A stretch of 64,000 bases of DNA. Source: Sedimenticola selenatireducens (GTDB taxonomy: Bacteria > Pseudomonadota > Gammaproteobacteria > Chromatiales > Chromatiaceae). The notes below the pieces were generated by a model. It ran no database searches, was not told the DNA's origin, and saw nothing but the letters and a program-made list of their open reading frames with translations. Location: positions 434,001 through 498,000 of the forward strand of contig NZ_VMNH01000005.1 of NCBI RefSeq assembly GCF_007625115.1, written 5' to 3'. Below are positions 37,067 through 44,424 of the stretch, one piece after another. Each line of letters starts with the position of its first letter. Positions within the stretch are counted from its first letter, which is position 1. The translations under genes were made by a program, and so were the position numbers.

Positions 37067-37120
37067 ACACGGCATTGCCGAAAGTTTTCGTAAAGAATTT
37101 AGTATAAAGAGGAAATTCAA

Positions 37121-39118
37121 ATGGCTGGTGAATTCGGAAATCCAGAAGTCATCGAGGAAGAGGTAGACATCCTCATTATCGGTGGTGGTATGGGCGCCTG
37201 CGGCGCGGCTTACGAGCTGGGCCCATGGGTAGACGCTGCCAAGAAAGAAGGCGTAGACATTAAAGTTAAGCTGGTTGATAAGGCCGCTATGGATCGTTCA
37301 GGTGCTGTTGCGCAGGGTCTCTCTGCTATTAACACCTACATCGGTTCAGAGCAGGATCCTGCCGACTACGCACGTATGGTCTCTAACGATCTGATGGGTA
37401 TCACCCGTGACGATCTGACCTATGATCTGGGCCGTCACGTTGACGAGTCTGTGCATCTGTTCGAAGAGTGGGGTCTCCCCATCTGGAAGACAGACGAGAA
37501 CGGTGAGCGTTTCGACGGCTCCAAGGGCATGACCCCGCTGAAAGACGGTGGTAAGCCTGTACGTTCTGGTAAGTGGCAGATCATGATCAACGGCGAATCC
37601 TACAAGTGGATCGTTGCTGAAGCGGCCAAGAAAGCCCTGGGTATCGAGAATATCCAAGAGCGTGTCTTCATCGTTAAGCTGGTTAATGACAAGAAAGACA
37701 AGAACCGCGTTGCCGGTGCTGTCGGTTTCTCTGTCCGCGAACACAAGCTGTTCGTTTACAAGTTCAAAGCCTGTCTGCTGGTAGCCGGTGGTTGTGTCAA
37801 CATCTTCCGCCCACGTTCAGTAGGTGAAGGTCAGGGTCGTGCCTGGTATCCAGTATGGAATGCCGGTTCTACCTACTCCATGGCTGCAGAGGCTGGCGCT
37901 GAGCTGACTCTCATGGAAAACCGCTTCGTACCGACCCGTTTCAAAGACGGTTACGGTCCTGTTGGTGCATGGTTCCTGCTCTTCAAATCAAAGGCTACCA
38001 ATGCCTTCGGTGAAGTGTACATGGATCGCAATAAGGAGATGTTGGACGACTATCCTCCTTATGGCCAGGCGGCAGTTCCTGCTTCCTGTCTGCGTAATCA
38101 CTTGATGCTGAAAGAGATGAAGGAAGGTCGTGGTCCTATCTGGATGGACACCGTTACCGCACTCGCCAACCTGCGTGAGACCCTGACTCCTCGTGAAGTT
38201 AAGCATCTCGAAGCAGAGGCCTGGGAAGACTTCCTGGATATGTGTATCGGTCAGTGTGGTATCTGGGCTGGTGAAAACGTTGAGCCAGAGAAGAAAAACT
38301 CTGAGCTGATGCCAACCGAACCCTACCTGCTGGGCTCACACTCTGGTTGCTGCGGCATCTGGGTTTCTGGTCCTGAAGATGTAGGCGCGCCTACTGACGA
38401 GGCACTGCCAGGCGCACCTGAGCATTTGCCAAAGGGCTGGAACTGGGGCTACCGTGGTATGACCACTGTACAGGGTCTGTTCACCGCTGCTGATGGTGTG
38501 GGCGCTTCTGGTCACAAGTTCTCATCTGGTTCACACGCTGAAGGCCGTATGTGTGCCAAGTCCATGGTCAAATTCGTTATGGACAACCAGGGTCACACCC
38601 CTGAGTTGGACACCAGCGTTGAAGACCTGGTTACTGAGATCTACCGTCCAGTCCGTACCTTCCTGGAGTTCAAGGACTACAGCACCGCGATCGATGTTAA
38701 TCCCAACTACATCACCCCGCGTATGCTGCAGTTCCGTCTGCAGAAGATCATGGATGAGTATGTTGCCGGTGTTGCTACCTACTACACCACCAACGAGCAC
38801 ATGCTGGCGCTTGCTGAAGAGAAGCTTGGCTATCTGAAGGAAGACTCCCTGAAGATGCGTGCGAAAGATCTGCACGAACTGCTTCGTGCTTGGGAGAACT
38901 ACCATCGCATCCTGACTGCTGAAGCGCACATGAAACACATTCAGTTCCGTCAAGAGTCTCGTTATCCTGGTTTCTACTACCGCATGGATAAGAACTTTGT
39001 TGATGAAGAGAACTGGAAGTGCTTTGTGAACTCCATCTATGACAAAGAGACCAAGCAGTGGACATGCTTCAAGCGCGCCCACGTTGATCTGGTCGACAAA
39101 GCTAAGCTGTTCAAATAA
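37121..39118 (+). CDS. aprA: Adenylylsulfate reductase subunit alpha
   Basis: A 665-residue catalytic FAD subunit of APS reductase. The FAD-binding Rossmann motif is LIIGGGMGACGAAYELG near residue 19. The conserved active-site region HSGCCGIWVSGPEDVGAP is near 407, and RGMTTVQGLFTAADGVGASGHKFSSGSHAEGR near 445. The length is standard. A strong ribosome site, AGAGGAA, precedes the ATG. An aprM membrane-anchor gene is not adjacent; the partner is probably the qmoAB-hdrCB system 15 kb away. A strong terminator follows. Confidence 0.97.
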   Translation: MAGEFGNPEVIEEEVDILIIGGGMGACGAAYELGPWVDAAKKEGVDIKVKLVDKAAMDRSGAVAQGLSAINTYIGSEQDPADYARMVSNDLMGITRDDLTYDLGRHVDESVHLFEEWGLPIWKTDENGERFDGSKGMTPLKDGGKPVRSGKWQIMINGESYKWIVAEAAKKALGIENIQERVFIVKLVNDKKDKNRVAGAVGFSVREHKLFVYKFKACLLVAGGCVNIFRPRSVGEGQGRAWYPVWNAGSTYSMAAEAGAELTLMENRFVPTRFKDGYGPVGAWFLLFKSKATNAFGEVYMDRNKEMLDDYPPYGQAAVPASCLRNHLMLKEMKEGRGPIWMDTVTALANLRETLTPREVKHLEAEAWEDFLDMCIGQCGIWAGENVEPEKKNSELMPTEPYLLGSHSGCCGIWVSGPEDVGAPTDEALPGAPEHLPKGWNWGYRGMTTVQGLFTAADGVGASGHKFSSGSHAEGRMCAKSMVKFVMDNQGHTPELDTSVEDLVTEIYRPVRTFLEFKDYSTAIDVNPNYITPRMLQFRLQKIMDEYVAGVATYYTTNEHMLALAEEKLGYLKEDSLKMRAKDLHELLRAWENYHRILTAEAHMKHIQFRQESRYPGFYYRMDKNFVDEENWKCFVNSIYDKETKQWTCFKRAHVDLVDKAKLFK

Positions 39119-39148
39119 GTCTATTTGACAGCCTGATGGCTTAGGAAG

Positions 39149-39178
39149 TCCGGGTGTCGCAAGGCACCCGGATTTTTT
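39149..39178 (+). terminator. Rho-independent terminator of aprBA
   Basis: Stem arms TCCGGGTG (39149-39156) and CACCCGGA (39165-39172) pair perfectly around an 8-base loop, followed by six T residues. The hairpin begins 31 bp after the aprA stop. Confidence 0.92.
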
Positions 39179-39313
39179 CATTTTGAGCAAAAAACCCAGG
39201 GTAGGGTAGAAATAGTTTATTATTGAAAGAGAAATCAGGACGCGCAGGCCAAAAAGTAAAGGCCGGCGGATTTCTTGTCCCGTTAGATTCAAACCGTGCT
39301 ATCCGAGGCTCCC

Positions 39314-40201
39314 ATGAGCGAAAAATTCGATACTCCCTTTCAAAGTAATATTGTACCTACCATCCTGGAACTGGGTTCAACCCTTAAATTCCGCTGTTAT
39401 AAAGGTATCTCCTGCTTCAATGCCTGCTGCAAGAATGCAGATATCACCCTGACACCCTATGACATTATCCGGCTGAAACAGCGCCTGGGAAAAACCAGTA
39501 CGGAGCTGCTAAAAGAGCATACCGTCCCCTTTCAGATGGATCAGGATGGCTTGCCTGGCGTAAAACTGCGTACCACGGATGATGGCGCCTGCCTGTTCAT
39601 GACCGATGAAGGCTGTAGCGTCTATGAAGACCGCCCCACCGCCTGTCGTTACTATCCACTGGGTAACATGATTCGCCTGGATACCGGCTCGAAAGAGGCG
39701 CATGTGGATTATGTGCTGATCAAAGAAGAGCATTGCAAAGGCCATGAAGAAGCACGTGAGCTGACCGTGCATGATTACCTCGTCGAGCAAGAGACCGCGC
39801 AGTACGACGAGATGAACAAAGAGTGGCAACAACTGATGCTGATGAAACGCTCCGGCGGCCCCAGCGTCGGCAAGCCTCCTGAGGCCACCTTGCAGATGTA
39901 CTTCATGTGCGCGTTTGATATGGATCGTTTCCGCCGTTTTGTTCTCAGTGACAACTTCAAGGCCACCTACGACCTGGAAGATTCAACCTACGAGGTATTG
40001 GCCAAGGAAGATGTCTCACTGATGCAGTTTGGCAGTCGCCTAATGAAGCAGGTCTTCTTTGGACTGCGCACTATTCCTGAAAAGAACGGTGTCTGGGAGA
40101 AGCGTGTCGATGAACGCCAGGAAGTGTGGGATGCTCGTCGCCAGGCCGAGATCCAGCGCCAGCAGCAGACTGAAGATGAGCGGTATAGTGGTGATGATTG
40201 A
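39314..40201 (+). CDS. YkgJ family cysteine cluster protein
   Basis: A 295-residue soluble protein with the zinc- or iron-chelating YkgJ-type Cys cluster. Visible are KFRCYKGISCFNACCKNADITLTPYDIIRL near residue 26 and GACLFMTDEGCSVYEDRPTACRYYPLG near 90. The C-terminal third is helical with a charged end (QAEIQRQQQTEDERYSGDD). The ATG at 39314 is preceded by GAGG and preferred to the upstream GTG. The biochemical role is unknown. It stands alone downstream of aprBA and ends at a bidirectional terminator. Confidence 0.85.
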   Translation: MSEKFDTPFQSNIVPTILELGSTLKFRCYKGISCFNACCKNADITLTPYDIIRLKQRLGKTSTELLKEHTVPFQMDQDGLPGVKLRTTDDGACLFMTDEGCSVYEDRPTACRYYPLGNMIRLDTGSKEAHVDYVLIKEEHCKGHEEARELTVHDYLVEQETAQYDEMNKEWQQLMLMKRSGGPSVGKPPEATLQMYFMCAFDMDRFRRFVLSDNFKATYDLEDSTYEVLAKEDVSLMQFGSRLMKQVFFGLRTIPEKNGVWEKRVDERQEVWDARRQAEIQRQQQTEDERYSGDD

Positions 40202-40238
40202 TAGGCCGGATATTTGGTAGTTTTAATCACAAAACATA

Positions 40239-40267
40239 AAAACGGCCACTTAGAGGGCCGTTTTTTT
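40239..40267. terminator. Bidirectional terminator
   Basis: Arms AAAACGGCC (40239-40247) and GGCCGTTTT (40256-40264) form a stem with T runs on both sides. It ends the YkgJ gene on the plus strand and can also end the first PEP-CTERM gene on the minus strand. The sequence is very like the terminator after the second PEP-CTERM gene at 49887-49930. Confidence 0.88.
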
Positions 40268-40403
40268 ATTCCAGGTTACTAGTCCAAATTTAGCGTACGT
40301 GCACTAGCTCTATTATGGCATCAATTAAGTTATTCAAAGGGTTAGGCTAATTTATGCGTGACCAAGGTCCTGTCTTTTATCGATATTAATATCGAGCTAG
40401 CAA

Positions 40404-41081
40404 TCAAACAACTTTCTTGCGACGAGCTACACCAATTCCAGCAAGGCCTAGGCCCAGCAGAGCAATAATAGTCGGTTCTGGTACAGAATTAGGATTACTC
40501 GGATCATTCGCAGAACGACCGAAGCGCAGGTCATCAAAGGCCAGTATGTCGTTGGTGGCGTTAAAGGTCACACTTGAAATCAATTGGCCGTAATCGATAA
40601 AGCCTACAAATGCAGCGCCTCCATTGATGGACGATGGCATGTTGATGGTTTGGGTGACGTTTGAGCCATCGGTGTAGACGATGGTTTGTTGTGGAACAAG
40701 ATTGGTCTGTAGACCATTAACGTAGAAACCGAAGGCGTCAACTGGGTTAGTGAAGCTAAAAGTCACCGCCCCCCCGCCCACATAGCGGAAAAACGCACCA
40801 CTCGACGTTGTGTTGAAGCCGCACAACGCACCACAACCCGAATTGTTGGTTGTTGTACCGCCAGTGATGGTGATATTGCCCGGTAGTGGAGACTCAAAAT
40901 CTACAACATTCAGTGGCCCTGTCACCGCTAAAAAGTTCGCGGCGGCGGCGGTTGAGTTAGTCATATTTGCAAGCGAGGTTGCCGCGTCATCAGCTGCCAA
41001 GTAGGTTACGGGCACCGCGTTTGCCGCTAAAGAGAAAGCGTATAGGGCGCCTGCCATGATGAGTTTTGATTTGATTGCCAT
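40404..41081 (-). CDS. PEP-CTERM sorting domain protein
   Basis: A 225-residue exported protein. The signal peptide (LIMAGALYAFSLAANA) ends near residue 22. The C-terminus is a classical PEP-CTERM tripartite tag: VPEP at about 200, a hydrophobic helix (TIIALLGLGLAGIGVA) and a basic RRKKVV end. Such proteins are cut and anchored or released by exosortase and are often linked to exopolysaccharide. The middle part is Thr/Asn/Gly-rich and beta-type, with a single CGALC pair near 83-87. The gene stands alone with its own sigma-54-type promoter and upstream element. Confidence 0.92.
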   Translation of the reverse strand: MAIKSKLIMAGALYAFSLAANAVPVTYLAADDAATSLANMTNSTAAAANFLAVTGPLNVVDFESPLPGNITITGGTTTNNSGCGALCGFNTTSSGAFFRYVGGGAVTFSFTNPVDAFGFYVNGLQTNLVPQQTIVYTDGSNVTQTINMPSSINGGAAFVGFIDYGQLISSVTFNATNDILAFDDLRFGRSANDPSNPNSVPEPTIIALLGLGLAGIGVARRKKVV

Positions 41082-41162
41082 GTCGTTTCCCTGGTTTAAA
41101 TAGAAATTCCGGATCTAGACCGGACGTGTTTTTAGTAGGTCAGTAGCTGAACTTCTATAAAG

Positions 41163-41177
41163 GCAATAATAATGCCA
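41163..41177 (-). promoter_or_regulatory. Sigma-54 promoter of PEP-CTERM gene 1
   Basis: The minus-strand sequence TGGCATTATTATTGC fits TGGCAC-N5-TTGC with one mismatch and exact GG-N10-GC spacing. It is 82 bp before the start codon. The same arrangement precedes the second PEP-CTERM gene in this window. Sigma-54 control of PEP-CTERM genes (PrsK/PrsR type) is known from other bacteria. Confidence 0.75.
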
Positions 41178-41240
41178 TAAAATTATTGTGCAAATTATTC
41201 AATAGGTTAGTTGGTTTATCACTTCGGTAAAGATATGCGG

Positions 41241-41257
41241 TGTAAAAAATATCGACA
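41241..41257. promoter_or_regulatory. 17-bp upstream element of PEP-CTERM gene 1
   Basis: TGTAAAAAATATCGACA is an imperfect inverted repeat of the form TGTNNAAAWWTTNNACA-like arms. It differs by one base from the element at 50654-50670. Its centre is 72 bp upstream of the -24 edge of the sigma-54 promoter, exactly as for the second gene. It is probably the binding site of a shared sigma-54 activator encoded elsewhere. Confidence 0.7.
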
Positions 41258-41301
41258 CTAATCGGCTGGTCCATAAGATTGTTCACGCTAGGATCAAGAG
41301 G

Positions 41302-41430
41302 TCTGGGTCAGATAACAAATAGCTTTAATATTCAGTAACCCAATTTCATTTGGCCCCGAATGAGTTAAGGCATGGCAATACTAAATGCTTTGCCTTTATA
41401 TTTACCGTTGAACGAGTTGGGGTAGTGATC
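41302..41430. repeat. Direct repeat, copy 1 (~128 bp)
   Basis: Matches 44297-44424 in the same orientation with about 90 percent identity by eye and a one-base length difference. The copy contains codons for IDHYPNSFNGKYKGKAFSIAMP on the minus strand plus about 70 bp of downstream sequence. The copy at 44297 holds the intact end of the ankyrin-repeat gene, so this copy looks like the remnant of a paralogous gene. Confidence 0.85.
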
Positions 41431-41653
41431 GATAAAGAGGACGGCCAGACTGTTCAGTGAGTGCCTCAATTCTCGGCTCAGTCGAACCTGGGTAAAGTCC
41501 AGTGTGGACCCTTTGATCCACGCGCAATAGCCGAGCTGAGAATAGGCAGGCGAGTCCAGCCCTTTGATAGGCCGAGAATTCATGCCACAGGATATATTGG
41601 ATACCCTGGTTCAGGTCTATTCTGGTCTTGATGCTGGGTATTGCCGCCCTCAT
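41365..41653 (-). pseudogene. Remnant of a gene sharing the ankyrin protein's C-terminus
   Basis: A short minus-strand reading of 72 codons (41365-41583) ends with a segment that matches the last 22 residues of the large ankyrin protein at 44359 with two substitutions. The preceding 50 residues show no likeness to that protein, and the frame is closed upstream. An overlapping 83-codon reading in another frame also shows no recognisable family. The simplest reading is a truncated, rearranged copy. A 10-bp inverted repeat (AATTCTCGGC at 41468, GCCGAGAATT at 41571) lies within it. Not likely to encode a functional protein. Confidence 0.5.
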
Positions 41654-41742
41654 ACTGGGATACCGTAAATCAAGTGAAAAGAGTGGCCGGGATCAAAGCT
41701 TCATTCTAGTTGTGTTGATCCAATGGTTACAAGGATACAAGC

Positions 41743-43620
41743 TTGCGAATAGTGGATAACTTGAGGGAGCTCGCGCGGCCCAGGGCGGCGAACTGGTTCG
41801 AGTTGTACGTTCCCAGATCCCAGACTGTCTATGCAATCGAATCGCTTGCTGCTACCGGAGAGGTGCAGCTTGAGCCCGGTGCGCGACAGGCACCCCGCCT
41901 TCACCTGGATAATATTCGCCAGTCGCTGTCAGAACTGGATGATTTCTGCAAGACCCACCAGATTGCACTGCCTGTATATCAAGTCGCCCCCTCAAAACTG
42001 CTCTCATCCCCTGAAGAGACTGCAGCGCAGGCATTATGCCATGTACGCCGCTGGGGCGAACGACTTGTTTCATTGCAGGAGGAGATGCACGCACTACAGC
42101 AGGAAAAGGAGAATTTGAAATTACTGCAGAAACTGCTGAAAGCGCTCCATGAAGAGGACACTGGAATCGAACTGTTTGCACACCATGGTGATTTTCTGTG
42201 CAAGGGAATCTATGCCTGTCCGCACAGTCACCCGATAAATCCGGTTTTGAATGAGACTGTAATTCGCTCGTATGTCCAGGATGAAACGGCGTTTTTCCTA
42301 TTCGCCACACTTCCGGATCGGCAATCAGATGTCGATCATTTACTGGAGCAATCGGACTGTATCGAAGTAGAGATTCCTGACTGGCTTTCTCCTGGACGAT
42401 CGGCACAAGAACACGCCGTTGCAGAGCGGCTTGCCATTCTCGAACGCTTGTACCGCGATATTCAACTCAAAATTGAGCTGCATTGGGCCAGTAGTGAGCT
42501 GAAAAAGAGCCTGGCGAATGCCACGGTATTGCGCTGGTTTGTCGACAATGCGAAGGAGGTGACCGAGCACGGGCAGTATTGCCATGTAACCGGGTGGAGT
42601 ACCCTGGAAAAACCTGACTCCGTGGAATCGGTTCTGGAAAGTGCCAATATTCATGCGATAGTTCGCCATCCGTTTCCACCGCTGAACTCCCTGCCACCCG
42701 TGCGTATCCTGGAGACCTGGTGGAGCCGGCCGTTTCACCTGTTCCAGGTCTTCTCAGGCACACCAGGAAGCAATGAAATTGACCCGAGCTTTATTATACC
42801 GATCGTTGTCCCCCTGCTTTTTGGTTTCATGTTTCCCGATGTCGGTCACGGGTTGATACTGCTGTTAGTCGGAATCATTTTTGGAGTCCGACAGCGAAAC
42901 ATCCGCTTCTTGATCCCCTGTGGTGCCTCCTCGATTATCTTCGGTATATTGTTTGGTGAACTGTTCGGAATGGAGGGGTGGTTGCCAGTGTTGTGGTTTC
43001 GTCCGCTTGATGAGCCTTTGCGGGTTTTTGAGGTTTCCCTGTTAGTCGGGTTTGGGTTGATTTTGGTCGGTATGCTATTTTCCGCGGTTGAGGCCAAGTG
43101 GCGCGGGGTGGGGCTTGAATGGAGTGCAAGGGAAGCGCCGATAGTAGGATTGTATATCACGGCTGCGGTCGGCATATTATTTAACAAGGCTCTGATAGCA
43201 ATACCAGTTCTTCTGGTCTGGTACCTGGTTGGTAGCACCTGGGTTCAGAGCCGGCGTGGAAAAATAGACATTTCAGTGACTATCGGGAGTCTGTTGCAGA
43301 CTGTTTTTGAACTGTTGTTGAACACCATTTCTTTCATGCGAGTCGGTGCGTTTGCACTGGCGCATGCCGGGCTTACTATTACCGTCATCATGCTCGCAGA
43401 GAATATAGATAATGAGGTGGGTCATCTCCTGGCTCTCGTTATAGGCCATCTGCTGGTTGTCGGAGTAGAGGGGTTGGTCGTCTTTATCCAGACTACTCGC
43501 CTTATTTTCTTCGAGTTCTTTATCCGATTTCTAAGCGTTGAAGGCAGGCCGTTTAAGCCCCTGGAGTCACCGGGGAAGAATAGAGCGGATACGAAGATTA
43601 AAAGTGTCAGGCTCGATTAA
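41743..43620 (+). CDS. V-type ATPase subunit I (116-kDa a-like), orphan
   Basis: A 625-residue protein like the membrane stator subunit I of V/A-type ATPases. The N-terminal half is cytoplasmic with a coiled-coil region (about 105-150, then 215-270). The C-terminal half has about seven to eight membrane helices. The PDVGHG motif is near residue 366, and the proton-path Arg is kept in SFMRVGAFALAHAGL near 530. The TTG start has AAGGA six bases before it. No other V-ATPase gene is nearby, so its partner subunits must be elsewhere or it works alone. It is flanked by the ~128-bp direct repeats. Confidence 0.88.
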   Translation: MRIVDNLRELARPRAANWFELYVPRSQTVYAIESLAATGEVQLEPGARQAPRLHLDNIRQSLSELDDFCKTHQIALPVYQVAPSKLLSSPEETAAQALCHVRRWGERLVSLQEEMHALQQEKENLKLLQKLLKALHEEDTGIELFAHHGDFLCKGIYACPHSHPINPVLNETVIRSYVQDETAFFLFATLPDRQSDVDHLLEQSDCIEVEIPDWLSPGRSAQEHAVAERLAILERLYRDIQLKIELHWASSELKKSLANATVLRWFVDNAKEVTEHGQYCHVTGWSTLEKPDSVESVLESANIHAIVRHPFPPLNSLPPVRILETWWSRPFHLFQVFSGTPGSNEIDPSFIIPIVVPLLFGFMFPDVGHGLILLLVGIIFGVRQRNIRFLIPCGASSIIFGILFGELFGMEGWLPVLWFRPLDEPLRVFEVSLLVGFGLILVGMLFSAVEAKWRGVGLEWSAREAPIVGLYITAAVGILFNKALIAIPVLLVWYLVGSTWVQSRRGKIDISVTIGSLLQTVFELLLNTISFMRVGAFALAHAGLTITVIMLAENIDNEVGHLLALVIGHLLVVGVEGLVVFIQTTRLIFFEFFIRFLSVEGRPFKPLESPGKNRADTKIKSVRLD

Positions 43621-43684
43621 TAGCAGAATAACGGTGCAGATCTATATTATCTGAGATTTCAGGCGGTGCAGCGCTCCTTAATCG

Positions 43685-44086
43685 CTACATCACCCCAGCA
43701 AGCCACTCCCCCAATTTCATATCGACGACCAGGATGTGCTCGGTCAGCCAGTGCTCCAGGTACTCAAAGTCTGCTTCGCTCATCTTTCCGCCGTCCTGCA
43801 GATACTTCTGCTGAAATGCAGCGGCGCTCTCGATCAGCTCCCGGTGTTCGGCCTTGTGTCCGGCGAATTTCGGGTAGTTGTATTTCAGCATCAGGCGTTC
43901 TTCGTGCTTGAAGTGCCAGACGGTGCAGGCGATCAGCTCCTCAAGTACGGCCGCCCGGTACTCTGGCGATTCATCATCCACCACGGAATGTTTGAAGATG
44001 TTAAACAACTCCACCAATCGTCGATGATCCTCGTCTATCTCATCGACTGCGACACTCAGGGTTTTGTCCCAAACCAAATCTCTCAT
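43685..44086 (-). CDS. Bacteriohemerythrin
   Basis: A 133-residue four-helix hemerythrin, which binds O2 at a di-iron site. Ligand residues are visible as DEDHRRLVELFN, the HFKHEERLM block, HKAEHRELI and the C-terminal HWLTEHILVVDMKLG. The ATG at 44086 has AGGA eight bases upstream and gives the normal family start; the longer in-frame reading would add 51 unrelated residues. It may serve oxygen storage or sensing in a microaerophile. It lies between the orphan V-ATPase subunit gene and the ankyrin gene. Confidence 0.93.
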   Translation of the reverse strand: MRDLVWDKTLSVAVDEIDEDHRRLVELFNIFKHSVVDDESPEYRAAVLEELIACTVWHFKHEERLMLKYNYPKFAGHKAEHRELIESAAAFQQKYLQDGGKMSEADFEYLEHWLTEHILVVDMKLGEWLAGVM

Positions 44087-44296
44087 GGCCGTCTTCCTAA
44101 ACGGGTAGATATTAAACGGATCACTTGGAGCCATATTACTCTTCCATCTTACTGGAAGAAAGGCTATGTGAATTTGTATGACATTAAGTTTAGCAGCATG
44201 ACAGGCAGACAAAGCTTGTTGGTGTCGCGTTGCAACCAATCATGAGAGGGTAAGCCAGAGAAACATAGTCAGTCTTATTGCCAGACTTCAGAGAGA

Positions 44297-44424
44297 TCTG
44301 GGTCAGATAACTAATAGCTTTAATATTCAGTAACCCAATTTCACTTGGCCCGAACAAGTTAATGCATGGCAATACTAAATGCTTTGCCTTTATATTTACC
44401 TTGGAACGAGTTGGGATAGTGATC
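44297..44424. repeat. Direct repeat, copy 2 (~128 bp)
   Basis: Same orientation as 41302-41430. It covers the last 22 codons of the ankyrin-repeat gene and about 60 bp beyond its stop. With copy 1 it frames a ~3-kb block that carries the V-ATPase subunit I and hemerythrin genes. No terminal inverted repeats or transposase are seen. Confidence 0.85.

Noticed and set aside
36479..37120. Long minus-strand reading of 213 codons opposite aprB
   Set aside because: It lies antisense to a well-supported aprB gene, has no recognisable domain and reflects codon bias of the real gene.
41402..41653. Possible transposase remnant in the region before the V-ATPase subunit gene
   Set aside because: Neither frame shows a DDE, Y1 or integrase motif, so no mobile element is called; only the duplicated ankyrin tail is supported.
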